Source of the DNA: Petrolisthes cinctipes
Lineage: Eukaryota > Arthropoda > Malacostraca > Decapoda > Porcellanidae
Assembly: GCA_033782935.1 (NCBI GenBank)
Contig: JAWQEG010001432.1
Coordinates: forward strand, 680,403 to 744,402
Direction: 5' to 3'
Length of the DNA stretch: 64,000 nucleotides
Shown: positions 1-11,800 of the stretch, in pieces
How positions within the stretch are numbered: the first letter of the stretch is position 1
How the letters are laid out: every line of letters begins with the position of its first letter
The notes under the pieces: generated by a model
What the model saw: only the letters and a program-made list of their open reading frames with translations
Told to the model about the DNA's origin: nothing
Databases searched by the model: none
Program-made: the position numbers and the translations under genes

Positions 1-239
1 AGATATAAACGGGTACAGAAGATGCATGCACATATCGACTTTTCACACCTAAAATATCATTTTTGAGCATGTTTTAAGCCTGTATTTTAAAAACATTCTA
101 GCACTGAGTAGGCATGTGCAGATCGCTTAAGGGACCTAAAAATATCGAATTTTTGGAGTTTTGAGCCTGAATTTGAGATATAATCGGGTACAGAAGATGC
201 ATGCACATATCGACTTTTTGCACTTAAAATATCGATTTT
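1..239. repeat. Satellite A segment duplicated at 2291-2529
   Basis: Bases 1-239 match 2291-2529 essentially base for base (offset 2290, 13 units), including rare variants such as 'cgactttt' followed by 'cacacc' and 'gcttaaggga'. Beyond about 239 the match stops and the sequence instead follows 3576 onward. This is the signature of unequal exchange between two higher-order copies. Confidence 0.8.
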
Positions 240-1972
240 TAGCATGTTCTGAGCCTCTATTTTGAAAACATTCTAGCACTGAGTAGGCATGTACAGATCG
301 CTTCTGGGACCCAAAAATATTGAATTTTCGGGTGTTTTGAGCCTGAATTTGAGATATAACCGTGTACAGAGAATGCATACACATATTGACTTTGTGCACC
401 TAAAATATCAATTTTCAGCATGTTTTGGGCCTGCATTTTAAAAACACTCTAACACGGAGTATGCATGTACAGATCGCTTCTGGGACACAAAAATATCGAA
501 TTTTCGGAGTTTTGAGCCTGAATTTGAGATATAAACGAGTACAGAAGATGCATGCACATATCGACTTTTTGCACCTAAAATATCGATTTTGAGCATGTTT
601 TGGGTCTGAAACTTGAAAACTTTCTAGCAAGAAGTAGGCATGTACAGACAGATTGCTTCTGGGACCCAAAAATATCGAATTATCGAGTGTTTTGAACCTG
701 AATTTGGGATATAGAAGGGTACAGAAGATGCATACACATATTGACTTTGGTCAGCTAAAATATCGATTTACATCATGTTTTAGGCCTGTATTTTGAAAAT
801 ACTCTAACACGGAGTATGCATGTACAGATGGCTTTTGGGACCCATAAATATCGATTTTTTGGGTGTTTTGAGCCTGAATTTGAGATATAAACGGGTACAG
901 AAGATGCATGCACATATCGACTTTGGCACCCAAAATATCGATTTTTAGTATGTTTTCGGCGTATAATTTGAAAATATTCTAGCACTGAGTAGGCATGTAC
1001 AGATTGCTTCTGGGACCCAAAAATATCGAATTTACGGGGGTTTTGAGCCAGATTTTGGGATATAACCGGGTACAGAGGATGCATGCACATATCGACTTTT
1101 TGCACCTAAAATATCGATTTTAAGCATATTTTGGGTCTGTATCTTGAAAACTTTCTAGCAAGGAGTAGGCATGTACAAGTCACTTCTGGGACCCAAAAAT
1201 ATCGAATTTTCTGTTGTTTTGAACCTGAATTTGGGATATAGACGGGTACAGAAGATGCATACACATATTGACTTTGGGCACCTAAAATATCGATTTTCAG
1301 CATGTTTTGGGCCTGTATTTTGAAAATACATTAACACGGAGTAGGCATGTACAGATCGCTTCTGGGACCCAAAAATATCGACTTTTCGGGTGTTTTGAGA
1401 CTGAATATGAGATATAAACGGGTACAGAAGATGCATGCACATATCGACTTTGGGCACCTAAAATATCTATTTTGAGCATGTTTTGGGCCTATATTTTGAA
1501 AATACTCTAACACGGAGTATGCATGTACAGATTGCTTCTGGGACACAAAAATATCGATTTTTTTGGTGTTTTGAGCCTGAATTTGAGATATAAACGGGTA
1601 CAGAAGATGCATACACATATTGACTTTGGGCAGCCAAAATATCGATTTTCTGCATGTTTTAGGCCTGTATTTTGAAAATACTCTAACACGGAGTATGCAT
1701 GTACACATTGCTTTTGGGACCCAAAAATATCGAATATTCGGGTGTTTTGAGTCTGAATTTGAGATATAAACGGGTACAGAAGATGCATGCACATATCGAC
1801 TTTGGGCACCCAAAATATCGATTTTGAGCATGTTTTGGGCCTGTATTTTTAAAATACTCTAACACTGAGTAGACACGTACAGATCGCTTTTGGAACCCAA
1901 ATAAATCGAATTTTAGGGTGTTTTGAGCCTGAATTTGAGATATGAACGGATACAGAATATGCATGCACATAT
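226..1972. repeat. Satellite A higher-order block, copy 1
   Basis: Nearly identical by eye to 3576-5318. The offset is 3350 bp up to about 645 and 3346 bp after it, because the right copy lacks 4 bases found near 641-660 here. The offset equals about 19 units of 176 bp. The match is far closer than between neighbouring units, so the block was duplicated as a whole. The left limit at about 226 lies inside a unit and looks like a crossover point. Confidence 0.85.
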
Positions 1973-2290
1973 CGACTTTGGGCACCCAAAATATTGATTT
2001 TGAGCATGTTTTGGGCCTGTATTTTGAAAATACGATAGCACGGTGTAGACATGTTCAGATTGCTTCTGGGACACAAAAATATCGATTTTTTTGGGTGTTT
2101 TGAGCCTGAATTTGAGATATAAACGGGTACAGAAGATGCATGCACATATCGACTTTGGGCACCTAAAATATCGATTTTGAGCATGTTTTGGGCGTATAAT
2201 TTGAAAATACTCTAACACGGAGTATGCATGTACAGATTGCTTCTGGGACACAAAAATATCGATTTTTTGGGTGTTTTGAGCCTGAATTTG

Positions 2291-2529
2291 AGATATAAAC
2301 GGGTACAGAAGATGCATGCACATATCGACTTTTCACACCTAAAATATCATTTTTGAGCATGTTTTAAGCCTGTATTTTAAAAACATTCTAGCACTGAGTA
2401 GGCATGTGCAGATCGCTTAAGGGACCTAAAAATATCGAATTTTTGGAGTTTTGAGCCTGAATTTGAGATATAATCGGGTACAGAAGATGCATGCACATAT
2501 CGACTTTTTGCACTTAAAATATCGATTTT
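2291..2529. repeat. Satellite A segment, second copy of 1-239
   Basis: Partner of 1-239. To its right, 2530-3575 (about 6 units) has no close copy elsewhere in the window, so this stretch is either missing from, or lies outside, the other higher-order copy. Confidence 0.8.
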
Positions 2530-3575
2530 GAGCATGTTTTGGGTCTGTATCTTGAAAACATTCTAGCAAGGAGTAGGTATGTACAGAACAGATCGCTTCT
2601 GGGACCCAAAAATATCGAATTTTCTGGTGTTTTGAATCAGAATTAGGGATATACACGGGTACAGAAGATGCATACACATATCGACTTTGGGCACCCAAAA
2701 TATCGATTTTGAGCATGTTTTGGGCCTGTATTTTGAAAATACTCAAACACGGTGTAGACATGTACAGATCACTTCTAGGACACAAAAATATCGATTTTTT
2801 GGGTGTTTTGAGCCTGAATTTGAGATATAAACGGGTACAGAAGATGCATGCACATATCGACTTTGGCACCCAAAATATCGATTTTTAGTAAGTTTTGGGC
2901 GTATAATTTGAAAATATTCTAGCACTGAGTAGGCATGTACAGATCGCTTCTGGGACCCAAAAATATTGAATTTTTGGGTGTTTTGAGCCTGAATTTGAGA
3001 TATAAACGGGTACAGAAGATGCATGCACATTTCGACTTTGGGCACATAAAATATCGATTATTAGTATGTTTTGGGCCTGTATTTTAAAAATACTCTAACA
3101 CGGAGTAGACATGTACAGATCGCTTTTGGGACCCAAAAATATCGAATTTTCGGGTGTTTTGAGCCTGAATTTAAGATATAAACGGGTACAGAAGATGCAT
3201 ACACATATTGACTTTGGGCAGCTAAAATATCGATTTTCAGCATGTTTTAGGCCTGTATTTTAAAAATACTCTAACACGGAGTATGCATGTACAGATGGCT
3301 TTTGAGACCCAAAAATATCGAATATTCGGGTGTTTTGAGTCTGAATTTGAGACATAAACGGGTAGAGAAGATGCATGCACATATTGACTTTGGGCACCCA
3401 AAATATCGATTTTGAGCATATTTTGGGCCTGTATTTTTAAAATACTCTAACACGGAGTAGACACGTACAGATCGCTTCTGGGACACAAAAATATCGAATT
3501 TTTGGGTGTTTTGAGCAGGAATTTGAGATATAAACGGGTACAGAAGATGCATGCACATATCGACTTTGGGCACCC

Positions 3576-5318
3576 AAAATATCGATTTTTAGCATGTTCT
3601 GAGCCTCTATTTTGAAAACATTCTAGCACTGAGTAGGCATGTACAGATCGCTTCTGGGACCCAAAAATATTGAATTTTCGGGTGTTTTGAGCCTGAATTT
3701 GAGATATAACCGTGTACAGAGAATGCATACACATATTGACTTTGTGCACCTAAAATATCAATTTTCAGCATGTTTTGGGCCTGCATTTTAAAAACACTCT
3801 AACACGGAGTATGCATGTACAGATCGCTTCTGGGACACAAAAATATCGAATTTTCGGAGTTTTGAGCCTGAATTTGAGATATAAACGAGTACAGAAGATG
3901 CATGCACATATCGACTTTTTGCACCTAAAATATCGATTTTGAGCATGTTTTGGGTCTGAAACTTGAAAACTTTCTAGCAAGAAGTAGGCATGTACAGATT
4001 GCTTCTGGGACCCAAAAATATCGAATTATCGAGTGTTTTGAACCTGAATTTGGGATATAGAAGGGTACAGAAGATGCATACACATATTGACTTTGGGCAG
4101 CTAAAATATCGATTTACATCATGTTTTAGGCCTGTATTTTGAAAATACTCTAACACGGAGTATGCATGTACAGATGGCTTTTGGGACCCAAAAATATCGA
4201 TTTTTTGGGTGTTTTGAGCCTGAATTTGAGATATAAACGGGTACAGAAGATGCATGCAAATATCGACTTTGGCACCCAAAATATCGATTTTTAGTATGTT
4301 TTCGGCGTATAATTTGAAAATATTCTAGCACTGAGTAGGCATGTACAGATCGCTTCTGGGACCCAAAAATATCGAATTTACGGGGGTTTTGAGCCAGATT
4401 TTGGGATATAACCGGGTACAGAGGATGCATGCACATATCGACTTTTTGCACCTAAAATATCGATTTTAAGCATATTTTGGGTCTGTATCTTGAAAACTTT
4501 CTAGCAAGGAGTAGGCATGTACAAGTCACTTCTGGGACCCAAAAATATCGAATTTTCTGGTGTTTTGAACCTGAATTTGGGATATAGACGGGTACAGAAG
4601 ATGCATACACATATTGACTTTGGGCACCTAAAATATCGATTTTCAGCATGTTTTGGGCCTGTATTTTGAAAATACATTAACACGGAGTAGGCATGTACAC
4701 ATCGCTTCTGGGACCCAAAAATATCGACTTTTCGGGTGTTTTGAGACTGAATTTGAGATATAAACGGGTACAGAAGATGCATGCACATATCGACTTTGGG
4801 CACCTAAAATATCTATTTTGAGCATGTTTTGGGCCTATATTTTGAAAATACTCTAACACGGAGTATGCATGTACAGATTGCTTCTGGGACACAAAAATAT
4901 CGATTTTTTTGGTGTTTTGAGCCTGAATTTGAGATATAAACGGGTACAGAAGATGCATACACATATTGACTTTGGGCAGCTAAAATATCGATTTTCTGCA
5001 TGTTTTAGGCCTGTATTTTGAAAATACTCTAACACGGAGTATGCATGTACACATTGCTTTTGGGACCCAAAAATATCGAATATTCGGGTGTTTTGAGTCT
5101 GAATTTGAGATATAAACGGGTACAGAAGATGCATGCACATATCGACTTTGGGCACCCAAAATATCGATTTTGAGCATGTTTTGGGCCTGTATTTTTAAAA
5201 TACTCTAACACTGAGTAGACACGTACAGATCGCTTTTGGAACCCAAATAAATCGAATTTTAGGGTGTTCTGAGCCTGAATTTGAGATATGAACGGATACA
5301 GAATATGCATGCACATAT
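3576..5318. repeat. Satellite A higher-order block, copy 2
   Basis: Right-hand copy of 226-1972. It is cut at 5318 by the start of satellite B, whereas the left copy carries on into more satellite A. Scattered single-base differences separate the copies, for example 'gagcctgaa' context changes and a T/G change near 4559. Confidence 0.85.
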
Positions 5319-5321
5319 TAT
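5316..5321. other. Junction between satellite A and satellite B
   Basis: Satellite A is in perfect register up to 'gcacatat' (5311-5318). Satellite B starts with 'tatagtgcttgg' (from 5319), which is the middle of its usual 'tcattatagtgcttgg'. The two share only the 2-bp overlap 'at' at the joint. No degenerate transition or spacer is visible, as expected for an end-joining or slippage event rather than slow decay. Confidence 0.85.
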
Positions 5322-5815
5322 AGTGCTTGGACTGTAAATATCAACAGTCATTCCTGTGGTGATGGGTGTGTTTGTGTCATTACAGTTCTTGGACTGTAAA
5401 TATCAACCGTCATTTATAGGGTGGTGGGTGTGTGGGTGTCATTACAGTGCTTAGACTGTAAATATCAACAGTCATTTATTGGGTGGTAGGTATGTGGGTG
5501 TCAATACAGTGCTTGGACTGTAAATATCAACCATCATTCATTAGGTGGTGGGTGTGTGGGTGTCATTACAAAGCTCAGACTGTAAATATTAACAGTCATT
5601 CATGAGGTGGTGGGTGTGTGGATGTCATTACAGTGCTTGGTCTGAAAATATCAACAGTCATTTATAGACTGGTGGGTGTGTGAGTGTCATTACAGAGCTT
5701 GGACTGTAAATATCAACAGTCATTCATGGGGTGGTGGGTGTGTGGGTGACATTACAGTGGTTGGACTATAAATATTAACCGTCATTTATGGGGTGGTGGG
5801 TGTGTGGGTGTCATT
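5319..5815. repeat. Satellite B duplicated segment a (copies at 6964-7460 and 8991-9487)
   Basis: The order of monomer variants is the same in the three places at offsets 1645 and about 3672. It runs: 'tcattcctg' monomer, 'accgtcatttatag', 'aaccatcattcattagg', 'aaagctcagactg', 'catgaggtgg', 'ggtctgaaaata', then 'ggttggactataaat'. The segments are about 490 bp (8 monomers) and differ only by scattered bases. Confidence 0.75.
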
Positions 5816-8800
5816 ACAGTGAATGGACTGTAAATATCAACAGTCATTTATAGACTGGTGGGTGTGTGAGTGTCATTACAGAGTTTGGACTGTAAATATT
5901 AACAGTCATTCATGGGGTGGTTGGTGTGTAGGTGTCATTAGAGTGCTTGGACTGTACATATCAACAGTCAATCATGGGGTGGTGGGTGTGTGGGTGTCAT
6001 TACAGTGCTTAGACTTAAAATATCAACAGTCATTCATGGGGTGTTGGGTATGTGAGTGTCATTACAGTGCTCAGAATGTAAATATTAACTGTCATTTTTG
6101 GGGTGGTGAGTGTGTAGGTGTCATACAGTGTTTAGACTGTAAATATCAAAAGTAATTCTTGGGGTTGTGAGTGTGTGGGTGTCATTACAGATCTTAGACT
6201 GTAAATATCAACAGTCATTTATGGGGTGGTGGGTGTGTGGGTGTCATTACAGTTCTTTGAATTTAAATATCAACATTCATTTATGGGGTGGTGGGTTTGT
6301 GGCTGTCATTACAGTGCTTGGACTGTAAATATCAACAGTCAATCATGGGGTGGTGGGTGTGTGAGTGTCATTACAGTGCTTTGACTGTAAATATCAACAG
6401 TCATTCATAGGTGGTGGGTGTGTGGGTGTCATTACAGTGTTTTGATTGTAATTATCAACAGTCATTCATAGTTTGGTTGGTGTCATTAGAGTGCTTGGAC
6501 TGTAAATATCAACAGTCATTCATGGGGTGGTGGGTATGTGGGTGACATTACAGAGCTTGGACTGTAAATATCAACCATAATTCATGGGGTGGTAGGTGTG
6601 CGGGTGTCATTACATTGCTTTGACTGTAAATATCAACAGTCATTTATGGGATGGTGTGTGGCATTACAGTGCTTGGACTTTAAATATCAACAGTCATTCA
6701 TAGAGTGGTGGGTTTGTGAGTGTCATTACAGAGCTTGGACTATAAATATCAACAGTCATTCATGGGGTTGAGGGTGTTTGGGTGTCTATGCAGTACTTGG
6801 ACTGTAAATATCTACAGTCAATCATGGGGTGGGGGGAGGGGTGTCATTACAGTGCATGGAATGTAAATATCAACAGTCATTCATGGGGTGGTGGGTGTGT
6901 GGGTGTCATTACAATGTTTTGATTGTAAATATCAACTGTCATTCATAGGGTGGTGGGTGTCACTATAGTGCTTGGACTGTAAATATCAACAGTCATTCCT
7001 GGGGTGATGGGTGTGTGTGTGTCATTACAGTGCTTGGACTGTAAATATCAACCGTCATTTATAGGGTGGTGGGTGTGTGGGTGTCATTACAGTGCTTAGA
7101 CTGTAAATATCAACAGTTATTTATTGGGTGGTGGGTATGTGGGTGTCAATACAGTGCTTGGACTGTAAATTTCAACCATCATTCATTAGGTGGTGGGTGT
7201 GTGGGTGTCATTACAAAGCTCAGACTGTAAATATTAACAGTCATTCATGAGGTGGTGGGTGTGTGGATGTCATTACAGTGCTTGGTCTGAAAATATCAAC
7301 AGTCATTTATAGACTGGTGGGTGTGTGAGTGTCATTACAGTGCTAAGACTGTAAATATCAACAGTCATTCATGGGGTGGTGGGTGTGTGGGTGACATTAC
7401 AGTGGTTGGACTATAAATATTAACCGTCATTTATGGGGTGGTGGGTGTGTGGGTGTCATTACAGTGCTTGGACTGTAAATACCAAAAGTCATTTATGGAG
7501 TGGTGGGTGTGTGGGTGTCATTACAGTGCTTGTACAGTAAATATCAACAGTCATTCATGGGGTGGTGGGTGTGTGGGTGTCATTACAGTGCTTAGACTGT
7601 AAATATTAACAGTCATTCATTGGGTGGTGGTAGTGTGGCTCTCATTACAGTGATTGGACTGTAAATATCAACAGTCAATCATGGAGTGGTGGGTGTGTGG
7701 GTGTCATTACAGTGCTTGGACTGTAAATATCAACAGTCATTTATGGAGTGGTGGGTGTGTGGGTGTCATTACAGTGCTTGGGCGGTAAATATCAACAGTC
7801 ATTAATGGGGTGGTGGGTGTGTAGGTGTCATTACAGTGCTTAGACTGTAAACATTAACAGTCATTTTATTGTTTAGTGGGTGTGTGAGTGTCATTACAGT
7901 GCTTGGACTGTAAATATCAACAGTCATTCATAGGGTGGTTGGTGTGTGAGTGTAATTACAGAGCTCTGACTGTAAATATCAACAGTCATTTATGGGGTGG
8001 TTGGTGTGTAGGTGTCATTACAGTGCTTGGAATGTAAATATTAAAAGTCATTATTGTGGTAGTGGGTGTGTGGGTGTCATTACAGTGCTTAGACTGTAAA
8101 TATCAACAGTCATTTATAGGGTGGTGGGTGTGTGGCTGTCTTTACAGTGCTTGGACTGTACATATCAACAGTCAATCATGGGGTGGTGGGTGTGTGGGTG
8201 TCATTACAGTGCTTAGACTTAAAATATCAACAGTCATTCATGGGGCGTTGGGTATGTGAGTGTCATTACAGTGCTCAGAATGTAAATATTAACTGTCATT
8301 TATGGGGTGGTGAGTGTGTAGGTGTCATACAGTGTTTAGACTGTAAATATCAAAAGTAATTCTTGGGGTGGTGGGTGTGTGGGTGTCATTACAGAACTTA
8401 GACTGTAAATATCAACAGTCATTTATGGGGTGGTGGGTGTGTGGGTGTCATTACAGTTCTTTGACTTTAAATATCAACAGTCATTTATGGGGTGGTGGGT
8501 GTGTGGCTGTCATTACAGTGCTTGGACTGAAAATATCAACAGTCAATCATGGGGTGGTTGGTATGTGGGTGACATTACAGTGGTTGGACTCTAAATATCA
8601 ACCATAATTCATGGGGTGGTAGGTGTGCGGGTGTCATTACATTGCTTGGACTGTAAATATCAACAGTCATTTATGGGATGGTGGGTGGCATTACAGTGCT
8701 TGGACTTTAAATATCAATAGTCATTCATAGAGTGGTGGGTGTGTGAGTGTCATTACAGAGCTTGGACTATAAATATCAACAGTCATTCATGGGGTTGAGG

Positions 8801-11800
8801 GTGTTTGGGTGTCTATGCAGTACTTGGACTGTAAATATCAATAGTCAATCATGGGGTGGGGGGAGGGGTGTCATTACAGTGCTTGGAATGTAAATATCAA
8901 CAGTCATTCATCGGGTGGTGGGTGTGTGGGTGTCATTACAATGTTTTGATTGTAAATATCAACAGTCATTCATATGGTGGTGGGTGTCATTATAGTGCTT
9001 GGACTGTAAATATCAACAGTCATTCCTGGGGTGATGGGTGTGTGTGTGCCATTACAGTGCTTGGACTGTAAATATCAACTGTCATTTATAGGGTGGTGGG
9101 TGTGTGGGTGTCATTACAGTGCTTAGACTGTAAATATTAACAGTCATTTATTGGGTGGTGGGTATGTGGGTGTCAATACAGTGCTTGGACTGTAAATTTC
9201 AACCATCATTCATTAGGTGGTGGGTGTGTGGGTGTCATTACAAAGCTCAAACTGTAAATATTAACAGTCATTCATGAGGTGGTGGGTGTGTGGATGTCAT
9301 TACAGTGCTTGGTCTGAAAATATCAACAGTCATTTATAAACTAGTGGGTGTGTGAGTGTCATTACAGAGCTTGGACTGTAAATATCAACAGTCATTCATG
9401 GGGTGGTGGGTGTGTGGGTGACCTTACAGTGGTTGGACTATAAATATTAACCGTCATTTATAGGGTGGTGGGTGTGTGGGTGTCATCACAGTAAATGGAC
9501 TGTAAATATCAACAGTCATTTATAGACTGGTGGGTGTGTGAGTGTCATTACAGAGCTTAGACTGTAAATATCAACAGTCATTCATGGGGTGGTGGGTGTG
9601 TGGCTGACATTACAGTGCTTGGACTGTAAATATCAACAGTCAATTAAGGGGTGGTGTGTGTGTGGGTGTCATTACAGTGCTTGGACTGTAAATATCAACA
9701 GTCCTTCATTGGTTGGTGGGTATTTAAGTGTCATTACAGTGCTTAGACTGTAAATATCAACAGTCAATTATTGGGTGGTGGGTGTGTGGGTGTCATTACA
9801 GTGCTTGGATTGTAAATATCAATAGGTAATCATGGGGTGGTTGTTGTGGGGGTGTCATTACAGTGCTTGGACTGTAAATATCAACAGTCATTCATGGGGT
9901 GGTGGGTGTGTGGGTGTCATTACAGTGTTTTAACTATAAATATCAACATTCATTTATTAGGTGGTGGGTGTCATTACAGTGCTTGAACTGTAAATATCAA
10001 CAGTCATTCATGGGGTAATGGATGTGTGGGTGTCATTATAGTGCTTGAACTGTAAATATCAACAGTCATTCATGGGGAGGTGGGTGTGTGGGTGTCATTT
10101 CATTGCTTGGACTGTATATATCACGTCATTCATGGGGTGGTTGGTGTGTGTGTGTCATTAGTGCTTGGACTGTAAATATCAACAGTCATTCATGGGGTGG
10201 TGGGTGGCATTACAGTGCTTGGACTCTAAATATCAACAGTCATTCATGGGGTGATGGGTGTGTTTGTGTCATTACAGAGCTTGGACTGTAAATATCAACA
10301 GTCATTCATGGGGTTGTGGGTGTCTGGGTGTCTGTGCAGTGCTTGGACTGTAAATATCAGCTGTCAATCATGGGGTGGTGGGTGTGTGGGTGTCATTACA
10401 GTGCTTGGACTGTAAATATCAACAGTCATTCATGGGGTGGTGAGTGTGTGGGTGTCATTCCAGTGTTTTGATTGTAAATATCAACAGTCATTCATAGGGT
10501 TGTGGGTGTTATTAGAGTGCTTGGACTGTAAATATCAACAGTCATTTATGGGGTGGTGGGTGTTTGGGTGTCATTACATTGATTGGACTGTAAATATCAT
10601 GTTATTCATTGGGTGGTGGGTGTGTGTCATTAGTGCTTGGACTGTAAATATCAACAGTCATTCATGGGGTGGTGGGTGGCATTACAGTGATTGGACTCTA
10701 AATATCAACAGTAATTCATAGGGTAATGGGTGTGTGGGTGTCATTAAAGTGCTTGGACTGTAAATATTAACAGTCATTCATGGGGTTGTGGGTGTTTGGG
10801 TGTCTATGCATTGGTTGGACTGTAAATATCAACAGTCAATCATGGGGTGGTGGGTGTGTGGGTGTCATTACAGTGCTTGGACTGTAAATATCAACAGTCA
10901 TTCATGGGGTGGTGGGTGTGTGCATGTCATTACATTGGTTGGACTGTAAATATCAAGTTATTCATGGGGTAGTGGGTGTGTGTGTGTCATTAGTGCTTGG
11001 ACTGTAAATATCAACAGTCATTCATGGGGTGGTGGGTGGCTTTACAGTGCTTGGACTCTAAATATCAACAGTCATTCCTGAAGTGATGGGTGTGTTTGTG
11101 TCATTACAGAGCTTGGACTGTAAATATCAACAGTCATTCATGGGGTTGTGGGTGTCTGGGTGTCTGTGCAGTGCTTGGACTGTAAATATCAGCAGTCAAT
11201 CATGGGGTGGTGGGTGTGTGGGTGTCATTACAGTGCTTGGACTGTAAATATCAACAGTCATTCTTGGGGTGGTGGGTGTTTGGGTGTCATTACAGTGTTT
11301 TGATTGTAAATATCAACAGTCATTCATAGGGTTGTGGGTGTCATTAGAGTGATTAGACTGTAAATATCAACAGTCATTCATGGGGTGGTGGGTGTGTGGG
11401 TGTCATTACATTGATTGGACTGTAAATATCATGTCCTTTATTGGGTGGTTGGTGTGTGTCATTAGTGCTTGGACTGTAAATATTAAGAGTCATTCATGGG
11501 GTGGTGGGTGGCATTACAGTGATTGGACTCTAAATATCAACAGTAATTCAAAGGGTGATGGGTGTGTGGGTGTCATTACAGTGCTTGGACTGTAAATATT
11601 AACAGTCATTTATGGGGTTGTGGGTGTTTGGGTGTCTATACATTGCTTGGACTGTAAATATCAGCAGTCAATCATGGGGTGGTGGGTGTGTGGGTGTCAT
11701 TACAGTGTTTTGACTGTAAATATTAACAGTCATTCATAGGGTGGTGGGTGTCTTTAGAGCGCTTGGACAGTAAAAATCAACAGTTTTTCATGGGTTGGTG

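Larger units (their letters stand above)
1..5318. repeat. Satellite A, about 176-bp tandem repeat (about 30 copies)
   Basis: Head-to-tail AT-rich repeat. Landmarks such as 'gggtacagaagatgcatgca' and 'aaaatatcgattttgagcat' recur about every 175-177 bp from base 1 (cut by the window edge) to 5318. Lining up the unit with itself shows two 88-bp halves: both start AAAATATCGA, both have GTTTTGRGCCTG at about positions 21-32, TGCATGYACA at 61-70, and a GGG..CCC-like end. The repeat therefore probably arose as a dimer of an 88-bp ancestor. The second half carries the 8-bp palindrome TGCATGCA. Units differ by point changes and small indels, for example 4 extra bases near 641-660. Open frames of 60-166 codons on the - strand are produced by the repeat; 176 is not a multiple of 3, so the peptide changes frame each unit. 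I see no promoter or coding evidence. The function is unknown. Confidence 0.95.

Noticed and set aside
136..5316. Many - strand open frames of 60-166 codons in satellite A
   Set aside because: They repeat with the satellite in rotating frames (176 = 2 mod 3), overlap each other in several frames, and have no start or regulatory context. The peptide is only the translated repeat.
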